The translations under genes were made by a program, and so were the position numbers. Shown here piece by piece: positions 43,841 to 55,959 of a DNA stretch of 64,000 bases (within the stretch, counting starts at the first letter, position 1; the number at the start of each line of letters is the position of its first letter). Under the pieces are notes generated by a model, which saw only the letters and a program-made list of their open reading frames with translations, did not search any database and was not told where the DNA came from. This DNA comes from Monomorium pharaonis. Lineage: Eukaryota; Arthropoda; Insecta; Hymenoptera; Formicidae. The DNA lies in the NCBI RefSeq assembly GCF_013373865.1, contig NC_050467.1, positions 29,472,996-29,536,995 of the forward strand, read 5' to 3'.

Positions 43841-44005
43841 AAACTTGTAAAATTTTAATAAAACTAATAAATAAAATATACATAATACCACATCATTTAA
43901 CAATAGTAGCTCTTCATCAGAACTATCTGTCCATAAATCAGAATCATCTGATGAGCTATCATTGATCAATTCTATTGCACTATGAATAATATTATTTGTA
44001 TCCAT
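43841..44005 (-). pseudogene. Harbinger-type nuclease, first exon remnant
   Basis: A minus-strand frame from ATG at 44005 starts MDTNNIIHSAIELINDSSSD and continues to SDEELLLL, the acidic/serine N-terminus followed by a Leu run seen at the start of HARBI1-like nucleases. It then drifts into an AT-rich hydrophobic tail and stops at 43841. No catalytic DDE exon exists anywhere else in the element, so the nuclease gene has been deleted. Confidence 0.5.
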
Positions 44006-44303
44006 TGTGATTTCTAAAAATAGAATTTTTTAAATAAATAAATTCAAATACTTAATTTAAAAATTAATTAATATTTAAATTTTAAACAAACTATAACCTA
44101 GTTTTCCTAGTCTTTTAACTGGAGAAGACAATCCGAGCAGTAGTTCACGCAGATATTCATTCGGTAAAATGTATCACGTGACTGGCAGATGAGATGCGCA
44201 GTGGATGCGCTAACCGCTGCGTAAACGAATGCACCCCGTGTGATCCCCGAAAAACGGTTAAATATTAACGGTTAAATATTTCACAATGGTTAAATATTTC
44301 ACA

Positions 44304-45749
44304 ATGGTTAAAAAAGAAATTTATTTGCAATTCGGAAATAAACGAAATAAATGTATTGAATTTGAAAGTAAATCATCAATGTCTGACTGGGACAGTTTGA
44401 GAGAAATTATGCAAAAAAAGCTGAGAAAGATGAAGATTTGAAAAGAAGACTGCAGAATTGCAATAATATTATATTTCAAAAATATAAAATAAAAAAAAGT
44501 GGAGAGAAAATATTAGTAGACGTAGACGAAGAGGAAGAGCCAGAAGTAGAAAATGAGACTGATTTGGCTGTAGTTTTTTGTTACGTAGACGATATAAAAA
44601 ACGAAACATTGGAAAATGAAATCCAAATAGAAAATATTTTTAACAAGCCTTCTACTTCTACTTCTTTATTCATAGACTTATTAAATGATGTACCAAAATG
44701 TCATGAAATTTCATACAAAAAAGAAAATGATGTAAATATATCATTTGTTCATGATGAAAGTATTGCGACGTATGAAATAGAGAGAGAAAATAAGGAAAAT
44801 GAGGAAAGCGAAATTGAATTACAAAAGATAAAAACTGAAAGTAATTTGAAGCCAATGGAAAATTTATTAAAAAGGAAGTCAAACATTAAAAAACTAGAAA
44901 AGGTAAAGTATTTATATATTTTTTAATAATATTAATGTAAAATAATATATGCATTTACAACATTATTATACTTATTAATATAAGATCGAGTATATATATA
45001 TTTTTTTCCTACGTATAGAATACCAAGAAACCAAAAGGGTTGCCTTTTCATGTTCCTAATACGCTACCTCATTCTTTGTGTGAATATGAAAAATGTCCAA
45101 ATGGAATTATAAAGCATTCCTCGGAATTTATTAGATATTACGCCACAATATTAAGAACTGAATTAAATAATGAAATCACCAGAAATCATTATAAAGAAAT
45201 GGCAAAAATAATCGCGGACAGACATCCCGTGTTAGCAGATGAAGGAGAAGATGTACCTTATGTAAGATTTTTATAATTTTTTATTTATTTCTTCCTGTTT
45301 TTTATCATTGATGGTTTTTTACATTAATTTTTTTAACGCAGGGCAGTATTAAAAAAAGCTTAAGTGAATGCGTTAGAAATTTAAGAGCTCGGGAAAAGAG
45401 AAAAATTAAAGAATTTATTAAAGAAGCTGACTCTTCCTGCACTGACAAAAAAAAAATTCTTTCTGTGCCAAATCTTTCAATGGCATCAATTCATCCTACA
45501 GAAAAGTTAGTAATTATGTGATCATGTTATACATATTCTGTATATATATTTTTTCATTTTTATTGTCTTTATTTTAGTTATTTACAAGAAACAGACAAAG
45601 AGAAAAAAAAGCAGGAGGAGATGATAAAAGAGTTAAAAACCTTAACCGAAAAAGTTGGCCTGACTCCTCATGTAAAGGTTTTAATGAAAGAAACATTTAT
45701 AAAGAGAAAAGGAATTATTGCACTGAGAAAAAAATTTACTGAAAAATAA
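44304..45749 (+). pseudogene. Accessory gene of EnSpm-like element B, one frameshift
   Basis: Four exons: 44304-44902, 45019-45261, 45342-45505 and 45578-45749, with GT...AG introns. Exon 1 starts MVKKEIYLQFGNKRN; an extra A in an A-run near 44413-44419 shifts the frame so that reading continues as KDEDLKRRLQNCNN. Exon 2 holds HVPNTLPHSLCEY and HYKEMAKIIADRHPVL; exon 3 SIKKSLSECVRNLRAREKRK; exon 4 a Lys-rich helical tail ending LRKKFTEK. The ADRHPVL...G(S)IKKSL block resembles the second protein often found beside animal EnSpm-like transposases. Function unknown; the basic helical character suggests DNA or protein binding. It converges on the transposase half at 47.1-48.6 kb. Apart from the A-run slip it is undamaged. 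Confidence 0.5.
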
Positions 45750-46340
45750 AAAAATTTGTTTAATTTTAAAAAATCATGTGTTTGCATACGACTATGAGCA
45801 TATTTTTTTTAATATAGCAAATGTATTTATTAAAATAAAGCAAATAAATCTTATATGAAGCAAATTATTTATTAAACTTAAGAAATATTTTCTATAATAT
45901 ACTTAATATTTATTAAGATATAACAATTATTTTTTACAAATAAGTAATGTACTAATTGTATTTGTTCAATTCAAGAAAATACTTATTTCAATTAAGCATA
46001 TCATTAATTAAATGCAAGAAAGATTTGTTAAAATATATCTAATATTTCGTGCAATATAAATAATATTTTGTTTAAAGTAAACAAATAATTTTTCTATTAA
46101 GTAAATCATTTTTAACTTATAAAAAATATTTTGTATAAGATAGTCAATATTTATTAAGTTAGAATTTTTTATTGTTATAATGTAATTAATATTTACTGAA
46201 AAAGAAAAAATATTTTCTTTTAAGTAAGCAAACAATTTTTCTATTAAATAAATTATTCTTATATTGTAAAAAAAATTTTCTATAATATCACTAATATTTA
46301 TTAAATTGCATTTTTTATTTTTTATTAGTTATTAATTTTG
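45750..46340. repeat. AT-rich degenerate tandem repeats
   Basis: The motif AAATATTTTCTATAATAT followed by CTAATATTTATTAA recurs about four times at roughly 110-150-bp spacing between 45.83 and 46.32 kb, with a TTTTTCTATTAAATAAAT companion. No ORF. It lies between the convergent accessory gene and transposase half. Confidence 0.4.
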
Positions 46341-46534
46341 GATATCAAAATAAAAAAACATTACCTTAAATTCAAATAATAATTTTTATATGTAAACGGC
46401 AGGTTCAGAAATTTAAAAAACTTTTATTTAGTATAAATTAATATTTCGTTAAAGATAAAAACATGTTCTTGCATTTAAAGATGGTTATCTTAAATTAAAA
46501 TACATGTCAATTATACTTAAAAAAAGCATTATTT

Positions 46535-46985
46535 GTACATACATATGTATCTAAAACTAAAAAAAATTTCTTCAAATCTAAATAATGACTTTTTACAAAA
46601 AGTTAAAGAATATATAATTGCTTTACTTAGAAACAATTTAAAATTATCAATAATAAAACCAATAAGAGCTAGATCGCGGTTGTCAGGTGCGATTGCAAAA
46701 TTATAATACACGGATTTCGTTATTTGAACAAATCAAACGTACGCGCCGAATATTCACAAACTTTATCCCATAATTAAGAGTTCGTAGAATATTCGGCGCG
46801 TGAATTTAACAAATAGTATTTGAGATCCATGTATATTAATTTCGCAATCGCTTGGCAATTGTGATCTAGCTCTTTTTGGTCTTAACGTGACTTTAGTTGT
46901 TTCTAAGTAAAGCAATTATATATTCTTCAACTTTTTATACAAAGTTATTATTTAGATTTGAAGAAATGTTTTCAGTTTTAGATAT
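46535..46985. repeat. 450-bp foldback MITE
   Basis: Arms of about 170 bp mirror each other: TATCTAAAACTAAAAAAAAT / CAGTTTTAGATA at the tips, ATATAATTGCTTTACTTAG inside, AGAGCTAGATC nearer the centre and CGCGCCGAATATTC around the loop. Followed by an (AT)n run at 46985-47005. Non-coding. Confidence 0.65.
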
Positions 46986-47125
46986 ATATATATATATATA
47001 TATATGTCCGTACATGTCCGGGTACTGGTACTTTTATTTTAAATGTTGTCAAATAATTGGCATATTATAAAATAAATAAAAGACATAAAGATACATTATT
47101 ATAATTTTATTGCACAAAAATTTTT

Positions 47126-48597
47126 TTACAGTTCAAACAAATTTTCGCAGAAAATATAATTATCATTTGTTATAAAATAAACATGGTAATCTATTAAGTC
47201 TTTTTGTTTAATACAAAAGAATTGGTCCTGTTCTATTATTTTGTATGCACTTTTGTGTCGATTAAAACTTGAAGTCGAAAGTTTTACTAACAAAAAAAAT
47301 ACTTCTTTGCTATTATTTAAAATAATATATCGTATCTTACCAAATGAACGATCGTAAATATTGGTACATACCACATTATTTACCTCGTAACGTGTACCAT
47401 TTACTGTAGCCCAAGATATTGTATCTAAGTCATTATGCGTAATTTCTTGAGGCAAAACATTTTTTTAATCAAGGTATTCTAATATTTCAATAAATTTAAT
47501 TACTTTAGCATCATGTTGTAAGCGATTTGAAAATCCTTCATTGCAAACGAATCGATTACAAAGTTCTAACTGATGCCTCAGAGCAAGAGTGTAGGAAGGA
47601 TTTATCCGTGAAGTAGTAACTTTAGCGTAATGTTTCAACTGTTTATGTTTTGCCTCAAAACGGATAGTCGACATTGTATTTAATGGCCCGTACTGCAGAA
47701 TAATTCGTACGTAATGCAACAAAAAATGGTATTAGGTTTGAATGCAATATTAAATATTTTTTTATGCAAAGACAAATATTTAGTTACAACATGACGAAAT
47801 AAATTTACACATTCTAATGTAAGAAAATGCAAACATGAGATATTAACAATCTTCTTTAACAGTAAATACAGTTGCCAAATTAAATTGTTTTCTGGTACAA
47901 GATCACAAACTATTAACGACAAATTATTCACCAAGTAATACATTTCGGAAGCCGTTATAATAATTTTTCCTGTTTTAATTGCTTCACAATTAAGTGGTGG
48001 TGGCACATTATGATTAAATGCATTATTATTATTTAATAATCTGTCATTGAAAACTTCTAAACTAAAAAAGTTCTCCACATAAATAAAATTATTTAATATT
48101 TTAGCTATGTCATATCTGCATATGCCTTCCAACAAATCATGCATTGGATCTATGGAAAAATTTTGCAATACATGAAAATTTGGAATCTTATTGAAAATGC
48201 ACTCTTCCTTTATTCCTAGCGTCGAGTTTATAACATGATTACAATAATCATTTGGTGTTCTAATAAATTTCTCCTCTTCATTAACGAAATTTTGTGCATC
48301 TTTTTTAGTAGCTGTACAAATGCGACAATAATATTGACTGTTAAATCCCTTTGAAAAACCGAGAATTACATTTAAGCCTAAATTATCTCCAGCAATAAAC
48401 ATTAAACGAAATAATACCTTTTGTTCTTTATTGACATTAATAATTATTCCATTAACACAAAGTCAATTATTTGATCAACAACATGTGAGAAAATTTTATT
48501 TCCTAATCTTTTGTGATCTTGGTAATTATGTAACTGCATAAGTAGAATATTATCTAGAGTGCTGCAATATTGAGGAGGTAAACCTAATAATATAGTA
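47126..48597 (-). pseudogene. EnSpm/CACTA-like transposase B, C-terminal half
   Basis: Reading enters at 48597 with LLGLPPQYCSTLDNILL, then KIFSHVVDQIIDF, and after two frame slips MFIAGDNLGLNVILGFSKGF and YYCRIC (zinc pair), DPMHDLLEGI, and further on HFLLHYVRIILQYGPL, STIRFEAKHKQLKHYAK and YTLALRHQLELC. It ends at 47126. GDN.G.N and DPMHDLLEG are the conserved acidic blocks of this transposase type. Frameshifts near 48.45, 47.73 and 47.46 kb inactivate it. The N-terminal half is missing on this strand; its continuation appears on the plus strand at 51.97-57.29 kb. Confidence 0.65.
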
Positions 48598-50839
48598 GGT
48601 AAAATAATAATAGTTTATTTGATATTAAATTCATTTTCTTATAATAGCATATATTAACCTTAAGCTAGTTCATAACGGCAAGACCGTAACAGTTTATATT
48701 CAATATTTTATTATATTTCTCTTAATATTATAACGTTAGGCATGCGTTAGCGGCAAGTCCGCATAAGTTTTGTAAAGTTTATTATACCCTTATTAAGGTT
48801 GTTACTGCGACAGCGAAAACCGCGTCGCGTATATATTTTATAAAGATTTACACACCCGTGTTAACCGATACTCATATATTTGTATTAGACAAGCGTCGCG
48901 ACAGTAAGCGACGCATCGCGAGCGCAACAGCGCATAAATTACATATTATATTTGTCGTGCATGTGAATAAACGCGTTATAGCCCAACAAAGACACTCGAT
49001 CCGCGATACGCTGAGCCGTGCGAGCATGCGTGAGAGCGAGAGAGTGAATGGCGTGCGTGCATGCATAAATAACTATAAATACATATTTGCGTTAAACGGC
49101 AATGCCGTAAATAAAGTTTTATTTAATTATATATCATATATTATTTGTCACGTTCCGAGAAGCGCCAATAGTAAACTCCTGTACTCCTCCTAAACAGAGA
49201 CAGACATAGCCGAGGACCGCGAGCGGCTTAAGACCCATGAGGATCAGGCAGCCGGCGATTTGACAGGTCGAGGTTGCCCATGGTCATACACACGCGACAC
49301 GATAATCATGCACGCGAGGCGAATCAATCGCGAGATTACGCTCGAGATTCCCCAAACAGTAGTCCTCTACTTTAATATTTAATGGTGGAATACGATTTAC
49401 CACTTATTTATAACGATAACAATATCGGAAGGACCGAAGGGAATCGCGACCGTTCTCTGGCAGGTTTACGACGCTACGACAAGCGTAACAGAACATTTTA
49501 CATAGCAAACGCATAATTCTGCGTTAATTATTAATTTACATTAAATATTAAGTGACGCTTAAAGCGCGTTCACTTGGGAAGTAACGCAGGTCCATGATTT
49601 TGCATGACGCGCATATCGCTTGACGCGAGCGCTTATTCTCTTATTATTTCATATTGTTTAATGCCAATTTAGGCAATACATTTAATTTAAACGATAATTA
49701 ATCGTTTTCGGACCTTAAGCCATTAAGGCAGTCCGTGTGGACGGACCTGTGTTACCAATAGCGTTGTAGCATGGCTCGCTCGACGCTGTGGATTTCTTAC
49801 GCAATGCGCATGCGGTGCCACAGCATCCGAGCGAGAACAAGAGTGAGTATGAGTGAGATACCATTCAATGCTCACCGATTGGCGACAAACTACAGCCTGA
49901 CGACAACAAGCCAATCGGGGTGCACCGAGTGGTAGGGATGCATGGGAACAAGCGGCTCAGCGTCCCGACGCTAAAAAAGTCTGCAACGAGACGTCTTGGG
50001 AGACGGACGTGCGTGCGTGTTCGTTTTCCCGCGCGATCTTGTTAACGTATAATTACGTGACTAGTGCACAGGCAGTAACGGGCGCGGCTAATTATTGTAC
50101 GCGACACCACCCGCGAGCCTTGCCAGCAGATTCTTTCCGCGCTGTAATTAATCGCGAGCGCGTAATAAAATCGCGAGATCTGCGTGCGCTGTGCGAGAGG
50201 CGACGCGTAGACAAATGAATCGCGACACACGCGTGGGCGATTACAAGCCGCAGTGTGAGTGTGTGCGCGAATGTGTTAATAAATCGAGTTGTGTGAAAAC
50301 CCTGAAGCCTTTAATTATTCGTGCGATCCAAAATTCCCATCCTGGGCGAGCATCCGTTAGTGACGGGAGATTGCGTCATCCGACGCGTACCACATAGCGA
50401 GACGTCGCAGAGGATTCTATTAACGCGGGGGTCCCAGCCAAGTCTGGGCGGACGTAAACAACGAGGACTTCCGCATTCTAAAGCCGTGTAGACGTATTAC
50501 ATCATCCGGCCGACAAGACGAGAGGGCCGTGACCACACCCTGGCGGCGGGGCTGTACACCGACCTGGCGACCGTGTAAAGTAAGGAATCTTCGGAAATAC
50601 TAAGATTCTCTAAGAATTTATTTATTCTGTGAGCATGTTCGGTCACAACCTAACCCTAACGCTTTTCGAGCGCACCTTCGTTAAGACTTTTTAATTAATA
50701 ACTTAATAATTACTGCAATTTCTGGAAAATGGTACATGGATTTTTATTTTATTTTGACCCCCTCTCTTTACCAGGAGCTTAAGTTACAGGACATTCTGTA
50801 TATAAACTTGACTAAAATGTAATTTTTTGTATTTTGTAG
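48598..50839 (+). mobile_element. Left piece of an LTR element (element X)
   Basis: Begins right at the transposase break with TAGTAGGTAAAATAATAATAG. The first 550 bp carries hairpin words AACGGCAAGACCGT, AGCGGCAAGTCCGC, AACGGCAATGCCGT and an AATAAAG signal, like the piece at 57.29-57.74 kb. From about 49147 (TGTCACGTTCCGAG) it becomes GC-rich with no gene-like ORF; a second AATAAA stands at about 50279. I infer the 5' LTR and leader of a gypsy-type element reading plus. The end near 50.65-50.84 kb is not resolved. Confidence 0.4.
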
Positions 50840-51398
50840 ATTCCAAAGTTGCAGTTATTATACAATTTCTTTCCTACATGATACCTCCAAAACAGAAGGT
50901 TGAACAAAAAGGAACAAAGAAGCACTATATTAAAGCATCCATTGCGTTATCAAGAGATAGCATGATAAAATATGCAGCTGTAAGTATATTTATATGTAAA
51001 TTTTTTGCTGAAACAATTACATGTAAAATGTTTTAGCAAGTTAGAAATTTTAATATTTGTTCCAGACTTCTGCTAATATAACAAAGATTCGTCAAGAAGT
51101 CTGTAATAAAGCAAAAGAATTACAAACGTCAGTTCAACCTTACGTAATAGTTGTGGGATCACATGAAAGTGTTTTACATTCGTACGTCACAATCGATGAA
51201 ATTCTGTATATGACAGAATCTACGTTAGAAGCTTTAGATATTTGTTTTAAAGCTTTTCACGTCTTAAAAGTTAACTATCCGGATGCCAGTAAACATTTAT
51301 GGATGCTTATACAAAAGGGATTGTATAAGTTTCGTACAGAGTGGGACATGTCATTTCCAAATACAGAATATTTTCTAAAGAAGCTTACAACAATCTAA
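50840..51398 (+). CDS. Second accessory protein, C-terminal two exons
   Basis: Exon a (50840-50979) follows TTTTGTAG and reads SKVAVIIQFLSYMIPPKQKV; exon b (51066-51398) follows GTTCCAG and reads TSANITKIRQEVCNKAKE, then QPYVIVVGSHESVLHSYVTI, LEALDICFKAFHVLKVNYP and HLWMLIQKGLYKF. The join is in frame. The pattern, a short Val-rich strand, ICFKAFHVL...YP and W..IQKGLY, matches the C-terminal domain of accessory proteins found with animal EnSpm-like transposases in my memory. The 5' exons are absent, apparently lost at the breakpoint just upstream, so it is a partial gene without a promoter. Confidence 0.45.
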
Positions 51399-51711
51399 AA
51401 TCTATTATATTACGGCCAAGCGTATAACGAATAACAAAGTGAGTTACACTTTTTTAAATCTAAGTAATAATATTGTTTTTATTTATACAACTGCTTTGTC
51501 TTTAAATAATACTATTACAATATATATATATATATATATTATATTTTCATTTATATAGTTTATATATAGATATATGTATAATGTAGATTAAGTGTGGAGT
51601 ACACATTAATAGTTTTAAAAGATTTTTTTTTCTAAACTATATATTTTTGAAAAGTATATATTAAACAAAAATACGTCACTTACAATTACAAAGTTATATA
51701 TTCAAAATTTT

Positions 51712-51927
51712 TTATTGTCTGTTTTGTAATGCGACGTTTTTATATTTAAAATATCTTAAATGCCATGTTAAACTTAAACATATAGAGCATTTATATTCAG
51801 ATGTAAAATGTAATTTTTCGAATTGCTTAAAGTCATACAGTACTGTATATTCTCTATTTCGACACATATCTACAGCCCATGATATTGAATCAAGTGCAGA
51901 GTATAAAATAAACGCTACAGAATGCAC
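51712..51927 (-). CDS. Short unassigned ORF between accessory gene and transposase
   Basis: A 71-codon minus-strand frame starting MHSVAFILYSALDSISWAVD. It loosely recalls LDTISWATV in the C-terminal tail of transposase B (47.4 kb), so it could be a transposase tail fragment. It begins 42 bp from the start of the plus-strand transposase half. Weak. Confidence 0.2.
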   Translation of the reverse strand: MHSVAFILYSALDSISWAVDMCRNREYTVLYDFKQFEKLHFTSEYKCSICLSLTWHLRYFKYKNVALQNRQ

Positions 51928-52551
51928 ATTGTCAAACGAATCGAAACTAAAAATAACAAAGTCTCAGAATGTCAATTTCACATAGTATAAGTGAAGATCC
52001 TACATCAAATGAAGATCCTACATCAAGTAAAGAAAAAAATAATTATTTGTTTCTTGAAAAGTTTTGCTGTAAAATATTAAATCAAACGTTATCTTTAATT
52101 ACAAGACTATATTCTTTGAAAATTTAAATAGGAAGAATGTTCATAAAATTGTTAATAATATTTTTCATACCTATCTGTCTGAAAGTTTTATTATGTTAGA
52201 AAACGAAAATTTCAATACAAATGATATCTGTAATTATTTAAACATTATAAAAAACATTATTAAAACAATTTAAAAGTGAGCATTTTACATTAAAATATTT
52301 AGTCAATACGAACTGTTTAATCAAACCATCATTAATAACAATTCATTTTTTCTTAGCTCCAAGAAGAAAAAAATTAAAGAAACAATTGATTATTATTATT
52401 ATTATTATTATTATTCTTTTATTTTGTTTGATTTGTACAATCTTTACAAAAGTTTGTTTTCAGAAACACTAGAGTTCGTTCTCTTCACACTATTCTCTCT
52501 CTTCCTTCTCCTTGCTTGCATTCTGTCCTCCTCTCTTCCGAGCCATTTCCG

Positions 52552-55500
52552 CTACACTCCTCCTCCCTCAGATCTGGCCTCTGTGTCCTTCCTCCTTGCT
52601 TCTCTCCTTAACCGTTCCAGCTGCCATAATCTGGGTCTCCTTTCTTCTATTTTTTCCATCGTCTCCTCCCAATTCTCCTGATATCCGACTCCACTTATTT
52701 CGCAATCCTCCATTATGTGCTTTATTGTCTCCTCCTCCTTTCCGCATAATCTGCATCTCCTATTTTCTTCCTTTTCCCAATATCTGTTCGCTCTTGCTTC
52801 GTTTCCCATTCTGTGCCTTGCTATTTTAATCACTTCTTTCCTACTCAGGTTGTTGTCCTCCCTCAGGTATCCCGGTGTCTCTTCCTGGTTGTTTAATATC
52901 CATCTTATCTCCTTGCAGTATTTCGAGTTCATTAACATTGTTTCGCTTTCCAATCTGTTCCTTGCTCTTTCTCTTGTTATTATTTCTTTCACTACTTCCT
53001 CTCTCTCTCCTATCTGGTCTTCATATTCATTCTTCGTCCAACCTAATTCCATTAGTCTTCCACTTCTCTCTTCTTCGTGTTTTCCTTTTACATTTCTCCT
53101 CGTCCATTTCCAGCATTCTTTCAGTAAAGTTCCTTCTTCTTCTTTCTTGATCCTCTCTTCAAACCTTATTATCCTTTCTAATGCCTTCACACCCAGTTTT
53201 TCCCTTCCTGTTTCCCTTCTAATTAGATAACCTGGTGTCTCTCTATCTAGCTTTAGCGTCCATCTCAGATATCTTTCTTGCAAAGCCTCTATATCTTTCT
53301 GTTCTTTCCATCCCCATATTTCTACTCCATAGAAAACTATGCTTCTTACCATAGCCTCAAAAAGTTTCATCCTCTTCTCCCAGCTGTTTCTGAATATTCT
53401 TTCTCCGAGACTCCATACCTTTCCCATAGCTCTCTTTGCCTTTCCTATTTGTGCCTTTATGTGTTCTTCATTTCCATTATTCCTTTTCATTGCAAAATCC
53501 TAGATACTTGAATGTATTCACCTCCTCTATCTCTCCTTCTCCCCATTTCCAAGTTCTTCTTTTTTCCCTTCCTCCTGCCTTCTTGAATACCATTATTTTC
53601 GATTTTTCTTTACTCAGGATCAGCTTCCTTTTCTCTAGATATTTTTGTAATTTAATCATCATTTCCTTCAACACTTCTTCCTTCGTTGCCAGAAGCACTA
53701 TGTCATCCGCGTAGGTAATCACACTCATCCTTTTCTGACCTATCATGACTCCCGCTCCTTGTATTTTCCCTAGTTGTTCATTTAGATCTGCTAAACACAA
53801 ATTGAAGATAATGGGACTTAGTGGGCATCCTTGTCTTATTCCTTCTTCCGTCCAGAACTCACCCCCTTCCATACTACCAATTCTTATCCTGCTTTTGGTT
53901 TCTTTATATATCTCCAGGATCCTGTTTACTAACCTTCCTTTTATTTTTTTTTCTCTATCATCCTTTTTATTTCCTCTCTTCCTAGCGTGTCAAATGCCGC
54001 CTTCAAATCCGCGAAGAATGCAAACACTTTACCTGCCTCTCTTCCTATCTTCTTCTCTATCGCCTTCTTCACTAAGTATATTGTATCCACTGTGCCTCTC
54101 TTTTTTCTAAAACCTTGCTGCGTTTCTTCCAGCATTTTCTCTCCTTCTAATTTCTTCTCTAATTTCCTTCTTATAATTTCTGTGTAAATCTTGTATCCCG
54201 TGTCCATCAGTGTGATTCCTCTATAGTTCTTCACCTCATCTTTTTCGCCTTTTTTAAAGATCGGTACTATATCTCCCGTTTTCCATTCCTCCGGGTAGCC
54301 GTTTTCTTTCCATATTTCATTCAGGATTTTTTTCAAACTTTTTCTAAGTCCTGCTGTCGCGAACTTCCACGCTTCGTTCGGGATTCCGTCTGGTCCTGAT
54401 GCTTTCTTCTTTTTTCCCTTCTTGATTGCCTCCTTTATTTCTTGTTCTGTTATGTCCTCTTCTTCCTCTTCTTTAACTTTCTCCCATTCTCTGATTCTTC
54501 TTTGTCTCTTTCCGTCCAGTACATCTCTAAAGTGTTTTTCCCATGTCTGTGTGTCTATCTTTTTACTTATCAGTTCTCTCCTTTTCCTCCTCTTGTTCAC
54601 TTCCTCCCAGAACTCTTTACCTTCTTTTATTTTCTCTAATCTCGTCAGCAGTTCTTCTCCCCACACTTCCTTCTTTTTCTTCACCAATTCTTTGTATTTT
54701 TTCCTCCTCTCTATGTATTCCTTGCTTCCAATCTTGCCTTTTTTTAGCCTCCTTAGCTGTTTTCTCAGTTCTTTTTTCCTAAATTTGCATTCTTGATCGT
54801 ACCATTCCTCTCCTCTTCTTGTTTTCCCCTTTATCTTTATTCTTTTCGTGACCATGCTCTTCTTAACAATCTCCTTCAACTCGCTCCATTTAATTTTCTC
54901 TCCTTTGTTCTCTAGTTCTTTCTCTAAATTTACCTGGTATCTTTTTATGCTTTCTTCATCCCACTTGTATTTGACAATCCATTCTTCTTCCTTTAATTCT
55001 TCCTCTTCCTCACTCCATCCTATTGTTATTGGGAGGTGGTCCGACTCCACTCTTTCCTCTATCTTGCATGTTTCTACCTTCTCCCATCCTTCTTCATTTG
55101 TTATTACGTAATCTATCACTGAGCACCCTCTGCTGCTGATGTACGTAAAGCTTCCTTCTTCATCTCCTTCCGTTCTCCCATTCACTATGTTTAGGCCTTT
55201 ATTCTCCAGCCACTCTAGTAGTTCTTCTCCCTCCTCATTTATCACTTTGTCCTTTGAGCGTCTTCTTTTTTCCTTGTATAACTCGCATCCCATCTTTTCC
55301 CCTGTTCTTGCATTGTAGTCACCTCCAAACAAAACCATTTCACTTCTTGCCAAATCCGTCATTTCTTCCATCATTTCTCTATTTTCTTTCCTACACTCTC
55401 TCATATACGCAACTCCTACATACAGTCTTTTTTCTTTTCTTCTTACCTCTTTACCTATGAATTCTTTCCCTTTCCAACTTTTTGCATTTGTATCCTCTTC

Positions 55501-55959
55501 GTATATTCCTTTTCTTGTGGCCAGAATTATTCCTCCTTTTGGTCTTCCTTTTCTTGTATCTTTTCTAGCTGCTACCATTTCCACTTTAAAATCATCTTCC
55601 AGTTTTTTTCTTACGAACGCTTCCTCTTTATCCTTAAGCCATGTTTCCGTGAGTCCTATAACCTCGTATTCTTTTATGAAATTCCAAAAATCCTCTTCTT
55701 TTCCTTTAACTCCTGCCACATTCCAAAAGATTATTCTTCCTTCTCCCCTCCTTCCCGTCTGTTCTTTCCTCCTTCTTCCCTTCTCTCCTAAATCATTAAA
55801 CTTCTGCTTGCTCTTTATTCCTTTACTGCCCGTCAATCCTTTAACTTCTTCTTCAATCCTTCTTGTCCCAATCCATTTTGCTTTCTCTTTTTTCTCGAAA
55901 TGTCGAATCCTCTTCCAGTTCTTCCTTTGTTTCATTCCATTTATACCATTTATCTTCAA
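52552..55959 (-). pseudogene. LINE ORF2: endonuclease and reverse transcriptase, two frameshifts
   Basis: Starts at 55959. An apurinic-type endonuclease opens with IIFWNVAGVKGKEEDFWNF, then GLTETWL, VLFGGDYNAR and SDHLPITIGW (catalytic His). A long Lys/Arg/Glu-rich linker leads to reverse transcriptase: ASGPDGIPNEAWKF, YRGITLMDTGYKIYTEI, QQGFRKKRGTVDTI, FFADLKAAFD. An A-run slip at about 53.95 kb shifts the frame to IRQGCPLSPIIFNLCL and the catalytic TYADDIVLLA. A second slip at about 53.48 kb leads to the C-terminal domain with RETPGYLIRRETGREKLGVK and a terminal zinc site CRLCGKEEETIKHIMEDC. Function: nicks target DNA and copies the RNA in place. Otherwise complete. Confidence 0.88.

Larger units (their letters stand above)
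41502..44235 (+). mobile_element. PIF/Harbinger-like element with Myb gene only
   Basis: Terminal inverted repeats GGTGCGTTCGTTTATGCAG at the left and the complement of GGTGCATTCGTTTACGCAG at the right (two mismatches in 19). CCGTG flanks both ends (41497-41501 and 44236-44240). The left subterminal region repeats the GTTCGTTTACGCAGTG unit about three times. Inside are a four-exon Myb/SANT gene on plus and the first exon of a Harbinger-type nuclease on minus. That gene pair, opposite strands, is diagnostic of PIF/Harbinger elements, whose target duplication is normally 3 bp; the 5-bp flank is unexpected and could be partly chance. Confidence 0.65.

Noticed and set aside
50640..50670. CCTAACCCTAACG as a telomere-like tract
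   Set aside because: Only two irregular units; too short to mean anything.
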